Notes under the pieces: model-generated
What the model saw: the letters and a program-made list of their open reading frames with translations, nothing else
What the model was told of the DNA's origin: nothing
Database searches by the model: none
Shown here: positions 1 through 5,798 of the stretch, one piece after another
Position numbering within the stretch: position 1 is the stretch's first letter
How the letters are laid out: every line of letters starts with the position of its first letter
Assembly: GCA_038200435.1 (NCBI GenBank)
Contig: JBBPXY010000033.1
Coordinates: forward strand, 1 to 10,954
DNA length: 10,954 nucleotides
From: JBBPXY01 sp038200435
GTDB lineage: Bacteria; Actinomycetota; Thermoleophilia; Solirubrobacterales; Solirubrobacteraceae
Direction of reading: 5' to 3'
Position numbers and translations under genes: made by a program

Positions 1-1026
1 CACCTCGCGCAGGCGATCCGAGCCGCCGGCGTGCGGCACGTCGCGGCACTCCTCGCCCAGCCGCGTGAGCACGTGGTAGATGTCGCCGATCAGCTCGACC
101 TCGGGGATGTAGTTCTCGTCGATCTCCGCCGCGACGGTGTCGATCATCACGATGCGCTTGTCACGCTTCGGGTTCCAGTGCTTGGGCGCGTGCTCGACGA
201 GGTCGAACCCGATCGCGATCACCACATCGGCGTCCTCGAAGCCCGCCATGGCGTAGTCGCGGTCCTGTAGGCCGACGGTGCCGAGTGCCTTGGGGCTCTC
301 GTAGTCCATGAGGCCCTTGGCCATGAACGTCTCGGCCACCGGGATGCCGGTCGAGCGGCTGAACTCGCGCAGCGCGTGGGAGGCGCCCGCGCGCACGACG
401 CCGTTGCCCGCGAGAGCCACGGGGTTGATCGCGTTGCGGATGACGTCGGCGGCCTTGAGAAGCTCGCGGGCGCCGGGCTCGGGCTGCACCGGCTTGCGGC
501 GAGGCAACGGCTCAGCGTCGAGCGGCTTCGCCATGACGTCTTCGGGGAGCTCGAGATGGGTGGCGCCCGGCTTCTCGGTCTCGGCCACCTTGAAGGCCTT
601 GCGGACCACCTCGGGGATGATCTCCGCGCTGGACACTCGGGCGTTCCATTTAACGACCGGCTTCAGGATGCCGACAAGATCGATGTACTGATGGGACTCC
701 TTGTGCATCCGCTCGAGATCGGACTGGCCGGTCAGGGCCACCAGCGGCGCTCGGTCGAGGAACGCATCGGCGACGGCCGTGACGAGGTTCGTGGCGCCCG
801 GGCCGAGCGTGCCGAGGCAGACGCCGGCGCGGCCGGTCAGACGGCCGTACATGTCGGCCATGTAGGCGCCGCCCTGCTCGTGGCGCACGGGGACGAACTG
901 GACGGAGGACTTGGCCAGGGACTCGTTCAGGTCGAGCGTCTCCTCGCCGGGGATCCCGAAGACGTACTTGACGCCCTCCGACTCCAGACACTCCACGAAC
1001 ACGTCTGACGCCTTGCGCTCGCTCAC
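1..1026 (-). CDS. Thiamine-diphosphate enzyme, acetolactate synthase large-subunit family (3' end outside window)
   Basis: The first 342 residues of a TPP-dependent enzyme that in this family joins two pyruvates, or pyruvate and 2-ketobutyrate, into acetohydroxy acids in the cytoplasm. The N-terminal pyrimidine-binding domain shows FGIPGEE at 23-29 and RHEQGGAYMADMYGRLTG at 48-65; E50 aligns with the glutamate that activates the cofactor. GTLGPGATNLV (72-82), LTGQ (98-101) and LELPEDV (158-164) follow, then the central domain (about 190-330) with VALAGNGV and VVIAIGFDL. The usual length is about 550 residues, so the C-terminal cofactor domain lies beyond the left edge. The GTG start at 1026 has an AGGAG 9 nt upstream. 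PGEE replaces the PGG of biosynthetic IlvB, and no small-subunit gene is visible, so catabolic AlsS-like or another 2-keto-acid chemistry is possible. The family is sure; the substrate is not. Confidence 0.88.
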   Translation of the reverse strand, partial: MSERKASDVFVECLESEGVKYVFGIPGEETLDLNESLAKSSVQFVPVRHEQGGAYMADMYGRLTGRAGVCLGTLGPGATNLVTAVADAFLDRAPLVALTGQSDLERMHKESHQYIDLVGILKPVVKWNARVSSAEIIPEVVRKAFKVAETEKPGATHLELPEDVMAKPLDAEPLPRRKPVQPEPGARELLKAADVIRNAINPVALAGNGVVRAGASHALREFSRSTGIPVAETFMAKGLMDYESPKALGTVGLQDRDYAMAGFEDADVVIAIGFDLVEHAPKHWNPKRDKRIVMIDTVAAEIDENYIPEVELIGDIYHVLTRLGEECRDVPHAGGSDRLREV

Positions 1027-1063
1027 CGAAACCTTCTCCTCACGCTCGCCCTTCGGGAGCGGG

Positions 1064-1072
1064 AACCTATCA
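1064..1072 (-). promoter_or_regulatory. Candidate extended -10 promoter of the acetolactate synthase-like gene
   Basis: Read on the minus strand, TGATAGGTT matches the extended -10 pattern TGnTAnnnT. A start about 7 nt downstream would give a leader of roughly 30 nt carrying the AGGAG ribosome site (1036-1040). I see no convincing -35 box. It lies in the 85-bp gap between divergent genes; no matching promoter for the plus-strand SpoIID gene is evident there. Confidence 0.35.
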
Positions 1073-1111
1073 GCCGCGACTCGGCCTGCTGCGCCGTGTT
1101 CCGGCTCGAAG

Positions 1112-2398
1112 ATGCGGCGTTTCCTCCTCCCCCTTCTGATGCTTCTGCTCGGCCTGGCGGCTCTGCCGTCGCCCGCGGCCGCCGCGAGTTCCTTCTACAT
1201 CCACGGTGCCGGGTTCGGCCACGGCATCGGCATGAGCCAGTACGGGGCCTACGGGTATGCCCTGCACGGCCGGGACTACCGCTGGATCCTGCGCCACTAC
1301 TACAGCCACACCGCGCTGGCCACGCTCTCCTCGAGCCGGCGCGCTCGGGTGCTCCTGCAGCAGCGGGGAAGCGTCTTCTTCAGTGGCGCGAGTAGCGCCG
1401 GTGGACACCGGCTCGATCCTCATCGCCGCTACTACGCGAGCGTTTCGGGTGGTCAGGTCTCGGTCAGCGGCGTCGGGCGCCTCGGACGCAGCGCAGCCAT
1501 ACACGGTCTAAGCGTGTTGCGTCTCGGCGGCACGGCGATCAACGGCATCGCCGACGGGCGCTATCGCGGCGCGCTCGAGCTCATCTCGCGCGGCGGATCG
1601 GTCGCCGTCGACAACGTGGTCGGCATCGACGACTACGTGCGAGGGGTCGTGGCCGGCGAGATGCCCTCATCGTGGTCGGCGGAGGCGCTGCGCGCTCAAG
1701 CCGTGGCCGCGCGCACCTACGCCATCACCGCCGGCGGCGCCGGCGAGCTGTATCCCGATACGCGCTCGCAGGTCTACAACGGAGTCGCCGGTGAGGCCAG
1801 CCGTTCCGACGCGGCGGTGCGCGCGACCCGCGGCCAGGTCGTCACATACAACGGCTCGCCCGTTGTCACGTACTTCACGTCCACCTCGGGTGGACGCACG
1901 GCGAACGTCGAGGAGTCCTTCATCGGCAGCACGCCGTCGCCCTGGCTGCGCAGCGTCGTGGACGAGTACGACAGCGTCTCGCCCTACCACCGGTGGGGCA
2001 CCTACGCGATGTCTCTCGGCCGGGCGGCCGCGAAGCTCTCGGGGTACGTGCTCGGGAGCTTCCGCGGCGTGCAGGTGACGCGCCGGGGCGGATCTCCGCG
2101 AGTCGTCTCCGCCTACGTGCTCGGCTCACGCGGTCGCACGCGCATCAGCGGCCCGACGCTCAAGTACCGCTTCGGCCTCTACGACACTTGGGCCTACTTC
2201 CTCGTCGCAAGCCACAAGCCGCCGCGCAACTTCGGCGAGCCGAGCCACAGCGGTGGTGGCGGGTCAACGACCCCAGCCGTTGCCACCCCGCCGCCGTCCG
2301 GCGGTTCGGGTGCCGGCTCGGGCGGAACGCGCATCGACCCCGGGTTGGGCACGACCGGGTTGGACATTGGTTCCGGCGGCGGCGCGATCGCGCCCTAG
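1112..2398 (+). CDS. Secreted SpoIID/LytB-domain protein (probable peptidoglycan lytic enzyme)
   Basis: A 428-residue exported protein related to SpoIID, a lytic transglycosylase that cuts denuded glycan strands, and to LytB amidase enhancers. The ATG at 1112 begins a clear signal peptide: MRRF, a leucine-rich core, then PAAAASS near residue 27. Reading on upstream in frame would put about 67 unrelated residues before this signal, so I chose 1112, although no Shine-Dalgarno is evident. The glycine motif GFGHGIGMSQYGA is at 34-46, followed by YRWILRHYYSHT. The SpoIID core GIDDYVRGVVAGEMP is at 171-185; E183 aligns with the catalytic glutamate of Bacillus SpoIID. ALRAQAVAARTYA and TYFTSTSGGRTA follow. 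Residues 378-428 are a Gly/Ser/Pro/Thr-rich tail of unknown role. In Firmicutes the GHG-GMSQ motif sits at the C-terminus, so the order here is permuted. A role in growth or division rather than sporulation is inferred. Confidence 0.88.
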   Translation: MRRFLLPLLMLLLGLAALPSPAAAASSFYIHGAGFGHGIGMSQYGAYGYALHGRDYRWILRHYYSHTALATLSSSRRARVLLQQRGSVFFSGASSAGGHRLDPHRRYYASVSGGQVSVSGVGRLGRSAAIHGLSVLRLGGTAINGIADGRYRGALELISRGGSVAVDNVVGIDDYVRGVVAGEMPSSWSAEALRAQAVAARTYAITAGGAGELYPDTRSQVYNGVAGEASRSDAAVRATRGQVVTYNGSPVVTYFTSTSGGRTANVEESFIGSTPSPWLRSVVDEYDSVSPYHRWGTYAMSLGRAAAKLSGYVLGSFRGVQVTRRGGSPRVVSAYVLGSRGRTRISGPTLKYRFGLYDTWAYFLVASHKPPRNFGEPSHSGGGGSTTPAVATPPPSGGSGAGSGGTRIDPGLGTTGLDIGSGGGAIAP

Positions 2399-2404
2399 TC
2401 GCTT

Positions 2405-2860
2405 CTAGCCGCTGTACACGCGCGCCAGCGACTCCGCGACGCACACCGGCTTCTCTCCACCCTCGCGCTCGAACGTCAGCGCAGTGGCGATCTGCGCGCC
2501 GCCGGGGATGTCGTCCACCGAAGCGATGATGGCGCGCATCCGCACCTTGCTCCCCACCGGCAGCGGCGCTGGGAAGCGGACCTTGTTCAGCCCGTAGTTG
2601 ACGCCAAACGCGATCCCTTCGATCGTGAACATCGCGTAGGAGAACTTGGGCGCCAGCGAGAGCGTGTAGTAGCCGTGGGCGATCGTGCCACCGAACGGAG
2701 TGTCCTTCGCGCGCTCGGGATCGACGTGGATCCACTGGTCGTCTCCGGTGACCGCGGCGAAGTCGTTGATCGCCTCCTGGGTCACCTCGTGCCACTCGCT
2801 CACGCCGAGCTCCTTGCCCACGTGCGCCTTTACCTCGTCGATTCCGTTGAGCGTGAGCAT
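2405..2860 (-). CDS. MaoC-like hot-dog dehydratase/hydratase
   Basis: A 151-residue single hot-dog-fold protein of the MaoC family, whose members add water to trans-2-enoyl-CoA (or enoyl-ACP) to give (R)-3-hydroxyacyl thioesters. The signature NDFAAVTGDDQWIHVDPERA (32-51) includes D40 and H45, which align with the catalytic Asp/His pair. FGGTIAHGYYTLSL (56-69) and NKVRFPAPLPVGSKVR (92-107) are the other typical blocks. Length fits a stand-alone single-domain enzyme of the NodN/R-hydratase type. The ATG at 2860 has AGGAG 11 nt upstream. Its stop is 6 bp from the convergent SpoIID stop, and its start is 54 bp from the divergent exonuclease start, so it is probably monocistronic. The natural substrate cannot be told from the sequence; fatty-acid or polyhydroxyalkanoate metabolism is possible. 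Confidence 0.88.
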   Translation of the reverse strand: MLTLNGIDEVKAHVGKELGVSEWHEVTQEAINDFAAVTGDDQWIHVDPERAKDTPFGGTIAHGYYTLSLAPKFSYAMFTIEGIAFGVNYGLNKVRFPAPLPVGSKVRMRAIIASVDDIPGGAQIATALTFEREGGEKPVCVAESLARVYSG

Positions 2861-2902
2861 TCGGGCGAGTTCTCCTGTGAGTCGTGGGTGAAGCCCGAAC
2901 GC

Positions 2903-2908
2903 TAGCTT
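2903..2908 (+). promoter_or_regulatory. Candidate -10 box (TAGCTT) for leaderless transcription of the exonuclease gene
   Basis: TAGCTT fits TAnnnT and is followed by six bases (GCCGGC) and then the ATG at 2915, which would put the transcription start on or next to the A of the start codon. No Shine-Dalgarno is visible before this ATG, which agrees with leaderless initiation. No clear -35 box is seen. Confidence 0.4.
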
Positions 2909-2914
2909 GCCGGC

Positions 2915-3784
2915 ATGAGCGACCCTCTCCTCGTCGTCGACGCGCCCTCACTTCTCTACCGCTCGTTCTTCGCGCTGCCGGACTCGATCAAGGGAGCCGA
3001 CGGCAAGCCGGTCAACGCGCTCCTCGGTGGGACGAACGCGATCCTCCGCGTCGTGGCGGACCGGCCGGTGCGCGCGGTGGTGCTGTGCTTCGGTCAGGAG
3101 GCGGCGCACTACCGCAAGAAGCTCTACCCGCCCTACCACGCGGATCGCCCGCCGGTGCCGGACGGCCTCGCCCATCAGTTCGCGGAGGCCGAGCGCCACT
3201 TCGCCGCTTTCGGCTGGCCATCCGTCTCCCACGACGAGCTCGAGGCCGACGACCTGCTGCACTCCTTCGCGCTGGCCGAGGAGGACGCGGGCGGCGAGGC
3301 CCTGCTCTTCACGGGCGACCGCGACATGTACCAGTGCGCCTCCGAGCACACGACCGTTCTCTACATGGTGACCGGCAAGCAGGGCTTCGAGGAAGTGGGG
3401 CCGGGCGAGGTGCGCCGCCGCTACGGCGTCGACCCGGGGCAGGTGCCCGACTTCATCGCTTTGCGCGGCGACCCTTCCGACGGTCTTCCGGGAGGGAAGG
3501 GCATCGGAGAGAAGACGGCGGCCGACCTGCTGCGCCGGCACGGGACCTTGGAGGGCGCCATCAAGGGCGGATTGCGCGAGACACCGCGCGTGCGGGCGGC
3601 CCTGTGCGGCGCGCCCGACGAGCTGCGGGCATTCCTCGACATCGCGACGCTGCGGCGGGTGAAGGTCAAGCGCCTGAAGGACCGGCCGACGGACCTGGCC
3701 GGCGGCGCGGCGATGGCGCGGGCGCGCGGGATGAACCGGCTGGCGGAGCGGCTTGAGAAGGCGGGCGCGGTCTCGGAGCTCTAA
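2915..3784 (+). CDS. Stand-alone 5'-3' exonuclease/flap-nuclease-like protein with altered active site
   Basis: A 289-residue homologue of the N-terminal 5' nuclease domain of DNA polymerase I, with no polymerase domain. Family members trim 5' flaps or RNA primers with two metal ions. Most metal-binding carboxylates are present: D9 (LLVVDAPSLLYRSFF), E110/D112/D113 (ELEADD), D135/D137 (TGDRD), D186/D189 (RGDPSDGLPG). The helix-three-turn-helix DNA clamp GGKGIGEKTAADLL is at 193-206. Two usual active-site positions differ. The Asp after the third strand (FDAKAP in Taq polymerase) is G60 in CFGQEA, and the Lys of the Y-K-x-x-R motif is H75 in YHADR. Activity may therefore be changed or lost; this may also be normal for the lineage. 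The gene faces the MaoC gene and probably starts leaderlessly. It ends before the repeat-bearing gap shared with ychF. Confidence 0.88.
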   Translation: MSDPLLVVDAPSLLYRSFFALPDSIKGADGKPVNALLGGTNAILRVVADRPVRAVVLCFGQEAAHYRKKLYPPYHADRPPVPDGLAHQFAEAERHFAAFGWPSVSHDELEADDLLHSFALAEEDAGGEALLFTGDRDMYQCASEHTTVLYMVTGKQGFEEVGPGEVRRRYGVDPGQVPDFIALRGDPSDGLPGGKGIGEKTAADLLRRHGTLEGAIKGGLRETPRVRAALCGAPDELRAFLDIATLRRVKVKRLKDRPTDLAGGAAMARARGMNRLAERLEKAGAVSEL

Positions 3785-3989
3785 GGACTGGCGCCGGGAT
3801 GTTTTCTGATCGGGGAGAGAGCAGGTTCAACCGGCAACTTCTGTCCACCACGGCGCTGCGGCGGCGTCCGTGGACAGAACTTGCCGCTATAGGCACATTG
3901 CTGTCCACGCGGTCGGCTGGGCCGATTCTGTGGACAGAACTTGCCGCTCTCGCTCCCCTCCTGGATCCTCGTCCAAAGAGGCGCCAAAA
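3785..3989. other. 205-bp intergenic region between convergent genes
   Basis: This non-coding gap separates the end of the exonuclease gene from the end of ychF. Apart from the tandem palindromic units it holds a short TTTT run at 3802-3805 and nothing else I can name. Short open frames cross it on both strands, but they only translate the repeats and have no coding character. Confidence 0.7.
3831..3950. repeat. Two tandem 60-bp units, each built on an inverted repeat
   Basis: The units run 3831-3890 and 3891-3950. GTGGACAGAACTTGCCGCT occurs exactly at 3870-3888 and again at 3930-3948, and CTGTCCAC occurs at 3841 and 3901, so both half-sites repeat with a 60-bp period. In unit 1, 3832-3848 pairs with 3870-3886 along 17 bp with one C-C mismatch. 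In unit 2, CTGTCCAC (3901-3908) pairs with 3930-3937, enclosing a second stem TCGGC/GCCGA (3913-3917/3921-3925) with a 3-nt loop. The units fill the gap between two convergent genes and have no T-run. They may be a REP/BIME-like family, a two-way transcription stop, or a protein-binding array. The repeat is plain to see; its role is not. Confidence 0.85.
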
Positions 3990-5069
3990 CTAAGGCGTGA
4001 ACTTCACCGTGAGCACGTCGCCGTCGGTCATCGCGTAGTCGCGACCCTCGAGTCGCAGCGTTCCCCGGTCGCGGGCGCCCGCGTAGCCGCCGGCGTCGAC
4101 GAGTGCGTCCCAGGCGATCACCTCGGCGCGGACGAAGCCCTTCTGGATGTCGGAGTGGATCTGGCCGGCGGCGTGCCATGCGGAGAGCCCTCGCTTCAAA
4201 TGCCAGGATTGGGCGGGCTTGTCCTCCCCGGCCGTGAAGAACGCGATCAGGTCGAGCAGCTCGAACGCGCCTCGCGCCACGCGTTGAAGGCCAGACTCGG
4301 CGATGCCCAGGTCGGCACGCATCGCGGCGGCGTCTTCGTCCTCGAGCTCGGAGAGCTCCGCCTCGATCCGGGACGAGATGGCCACGGCGACAGCTCCCTG
4401 CGCCTCGGCATGCTCGGCGACAACCGCCGGGACGACGTCGTCGCCCTCGTCGACGTTGGCGACGAACAGGACGGGCTTGGCGGTGAGCGGCCCGAGATCG
4501 CGGACGGCGTTCGGCGCGTCGGCGGGCGGAGGAACGGTGCGCGCCGGGCGACCCTCCTGCAGCGCAGGGATCAGCTCCCGCAGCCACGCTTCCTCGGCCA
4601 CGGCGGCGCGCTCGCCGCCCCGCGCCGTGCGAACGACGCGCTCGAGGCGCCGCTCGGCTCCCTCGAGATCGGCGTAGATGAGCTCGGTCTCGATCGTCTC
4701 CATGTCGGCCTTCGGGTCGACCCGGCCCTCGGGGTGGACCACACCCGCATCGGTGTGAGCGCGCACGACGTGCAGGATCGCGTCGGTCTCGCGGATGTTG
4801 GCGAGGAAGCGGTTGCCGAGACCCTCCCCTTCGTGGGCTCCGGCTACGAGACCCGCGATGTCGTGGAAGTCGATCGAATCGTGCACCTCGTTCGAGGCCC
4901 GCAGCAGTGTCGCCACAGCGGTGAGGCGCTCGTCGACCACGGGAACAACCGCCACGTTGGGCTCGATCGTCGTGAATGGATAGTTGGCCGCCTCGGCGCC
5001 GGCGCGGGTGAGCGCGTTGAAGAGCGAGGACTTGCCGGCGTTGGGCATGCCGACGATTCCGACCTTCAT
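3990..5069 (-). CDS. ychF: YchF/OLA1-family P-loop NTPase
   Basis: A 359-residue member of the Obg-related YchF family (E. coli YchF has 363), a cytoplasmic NTPase that in known members prefers ATP and associates with ribosomes and stress responses. The P-loop is GMPNAGKSS (7-15), the switch II region FHDIAGLVAGAHEGEGLGNRFL begins at 68, and the base-recognition motif is NVDE (205-208) in place of the NKxD of true GTPases. Position 74 after DIAG is leucine, as in the HAS-type NTPases that lack the catalytic Gln. A helical insert follows, and the C-terminal TGS-like domain (about 275-359) ends DGDVLTVKFTP. The Cys that makes E. coli YchF redox-sensitive (PFCTIEPN) is Thr here (PFTTIEPN, 31-38). 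The ATG overlaps the stop of the PAP2 gene (ATGA, 5066-5069), so the two are probably coupled. Confidence 0.96.
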   Translation of the reverse strand: MKVGIVGMPNAGKSSLFNALTRAGAEAANYPFTTIEPNVAVVPVVDERLTAVATLLRASNEVHDSIDFHDIAGLVAGAHEGEGLGNRFLANIRETDAILHVVRAHTDAGVVHPEGRVDPKADMETIETELIYADLEGAERRLERVVRTARGGERAAVAEEAWLRELIPALQEGRPARTVPPPADAPNAVRDLGPLTAKPVLFVANVDEGDDVVPAVVAEHAEAQGAVAVAISSRIEAELSELEDEDAAAMRADLGIAESGLQRVARGAFELLDLIAFFTAGEDKPAQSWHLKRGLSAWHAAGQIHSDIQKGFVRAEVIAWDALVDAGGYAGARDRGTLRLEGRDYAMTDGDVLTVKFTP

Positions 5070-5524
5070 CGTCTCACTACCTCGCCGACCGCGGTGCCGA
5101 GCGCGGCGCCGGCCAGGACGTCGCTCGGCCAGTGGACGCCGAGCAGCACGCGCGAGACCGCCATCGCGCCGGCGGCGGCCGCCAAGGGAGCGCGGGGAAG
5201 GTCGTCGCCGTAGAAGCGCAACGCGGCGAACGACGTGGTCGCGTGCGCGCTCGGAAACGAGCGATCTGAATGGGTGGCGATCAACGGCGGAAGGCCGGCG
5301 ATAAGCGGGCGGCGGCGGCGGACGGCGAACTTGAGGAGCTGGTTGATGAGGTAACCGGACAGGATCGTCATCACTCCGCGCCGGGAACGCAACGCCGCAC
5401 CCAAGGCGAGCCAGACGGCGCCGTGCTCACCGAGCCGTGAGTAGGTCCGAACAGCATCCAGGAAGCGGCCCGGGTGCATGCGCGAGCGAATCGCGGCGAA
5501 CAGCCGTCGGTCGAGGTCGATCAT
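5066..5524 (-). CDS. PAP2-family membrane phosphatase
   Basis: A 152-residue integral membrane protein with the complete type-2 phosphatidic-acid phosphatase signature: K65-x6-R72-P73, P91-S-A-H94, and S124-R-x5-H131, with D135 following (SRVLLGVHWPSD). Hydrophobic segments around 35-47, 52-66, 112-130 and 134-149 would span the membrane. Known relatives remove phosphate from phosphatidate, phosphatidylglycerol phosphate or undecaprenyl pyrophosphate on the outer face; the substrate here is unknown. At 152 residues it is at the short end of the family. The ATG at 5524 is chosen because LDRRLF-x-n-HPGRFLD is the usual N-terminal layout. No Shine-Dalgarno is seen in the 12 nt between this ATG and a perfect hairpin. 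The gene overlaps ychF by 4 bp. Confidence 0.88.
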   Translation of the reverse strand: MIDLDRRLFAAIRSRMHPGRFLDAVRTYSRLGEHGAVWLALGAALRSRRGVMTILSGYLINQLLKFAVRRRRPLIAGLPPLIATHSDRSFPSAHATTSFAALRFYGDDLPRAPLAAAAGAMAVSRVLLGVHWPSDVLAGAALGTAVGEVVRR

Positions 5525-5536
5525 GGTCGAAGTGTG

Positions 5537-5565
5537 CAGTTGGGCCCCACAGTGGGGCCCAACTG
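5537..5565 (-). terminator. Perfect 13-bp GC-rich hairpin: terminator or 5'-leader control element
   Basis: CAGTTGGGCCCCA (5537-5549) and TGGGGCCCAACTG (5553-5565) are exact reverse complements around a 3-nt loop, CAG. On the minus strand the hairpin starts 17 nt after the stop of the DUF3107-like gene and ends 12 nt before the PAP2 ATG. It has no following U-run, so it is not a textbook intrinsic terminator. U-less hairpins have been proposed as terminators in high-GC actinobacteria. If transcription reads through, the stem would sit where the ribosome loads for PAP2. The structure is certain; the role is open. Confidence 0.5.
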
Positions 5566-5582
5566 ACCGCGCCTTGGGCGCC

Positions 5583-5798
5583 TCAGACCCCGAACCCGAC
5601 CCGGTGCTCGGACGAGTCGGTGGTGACGTAGACGATCTTGGGCACGTACACGAGCGCGCTGCCGTCCTCGGCGACGAGATCGTGCCATCCGCCCTCGGAG
5701 AGGGCGTCGCGCAGACCCTTCAGGGCTTCCTCGGAGAGGCGTACCGGCAGCGCCTGCCCACCCTCGAAACCGATGTTGACGCGGCGGGTGTCGGCCAT
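5583..5798 (-). CDS. Small DUF3107-like protein
   Basis: A 71-residue protein with no signal peptide or membrane segment. Its layout resembles the small actinobacterial DUF3107 proteins: a strand (RVNIGFEGG), a helix rich in charged residues (LSEEALKGLRDALSEGG), two strands (HDLVAEDGSALVYVPKIVYV) and the terminal HRVGFGV, where DUF3107 usually ends VGFG. The match comes from memory of the pattern, not from a search, and is moderate. That the ORF is a real gene is well supported: the ATG shares one base with the epimerase stop (TGATG at 5796-5800), and AGGAG (5806-5810) lies 7 nt upstream. It is therefore co-translated with methylmalonyl-CoA epimerase. The function is unknown; nothing in the sequence shows a catalytic site. 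Confidence 0.75.
   Translation of the reverse strand: MADTRRVNIGFEGGQALPVRLSEEALKGLRDALSEGGWHDLVAEDGSALVYVPKIVYVTTDSSEHRVGFGV

Noticed and set aside
911..1111. N-terminal extension of the SpoIID protein by 67 residues
   Set aside because: It overlaps the start of the divergent acetolactate synthase-like gene and would bury a clear signal peptide starting at 1112.
2381..2394. Perfect 14-bp palindrome GGCGCGATCGCGCC at the end of the SpoIID gene, containing GCGATCGC
   Set aside because: As a hairpin it gives only a 5-bp stem, it lies inside the last codons, and such palindromes are common by chance in GC-rich DNA. A weak two-way terminator for the convergent pair cannot be excluded.
3831..3950. 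CRISPR array
   Set aside because: There are only two units, the repeats are internally palindromic with inner segments of about 21 nt, and no cas gene is present.
3831..3950. Replication origin based on the DnaA-box-like sites
   Set aside because: There is no dnaA, dnaN or gyrB nearby, no AT-rich unwinding region, and only four imperfect boxes.
3799..3993. Small plus-strand frame of 64 codons in the exonuclease-ychF gap
   Set aside because: It merely translates the palindromic units, has no ribosome site and shows repeated residues caused by the DNA repeat.
3870..5213. Plus-strand open frame of 447 codons opposite ychF
   Set aside because: Antisense shadow of ychF beginning in the 60-bp repeats; it has no recognisable domain, while ychF is certain.
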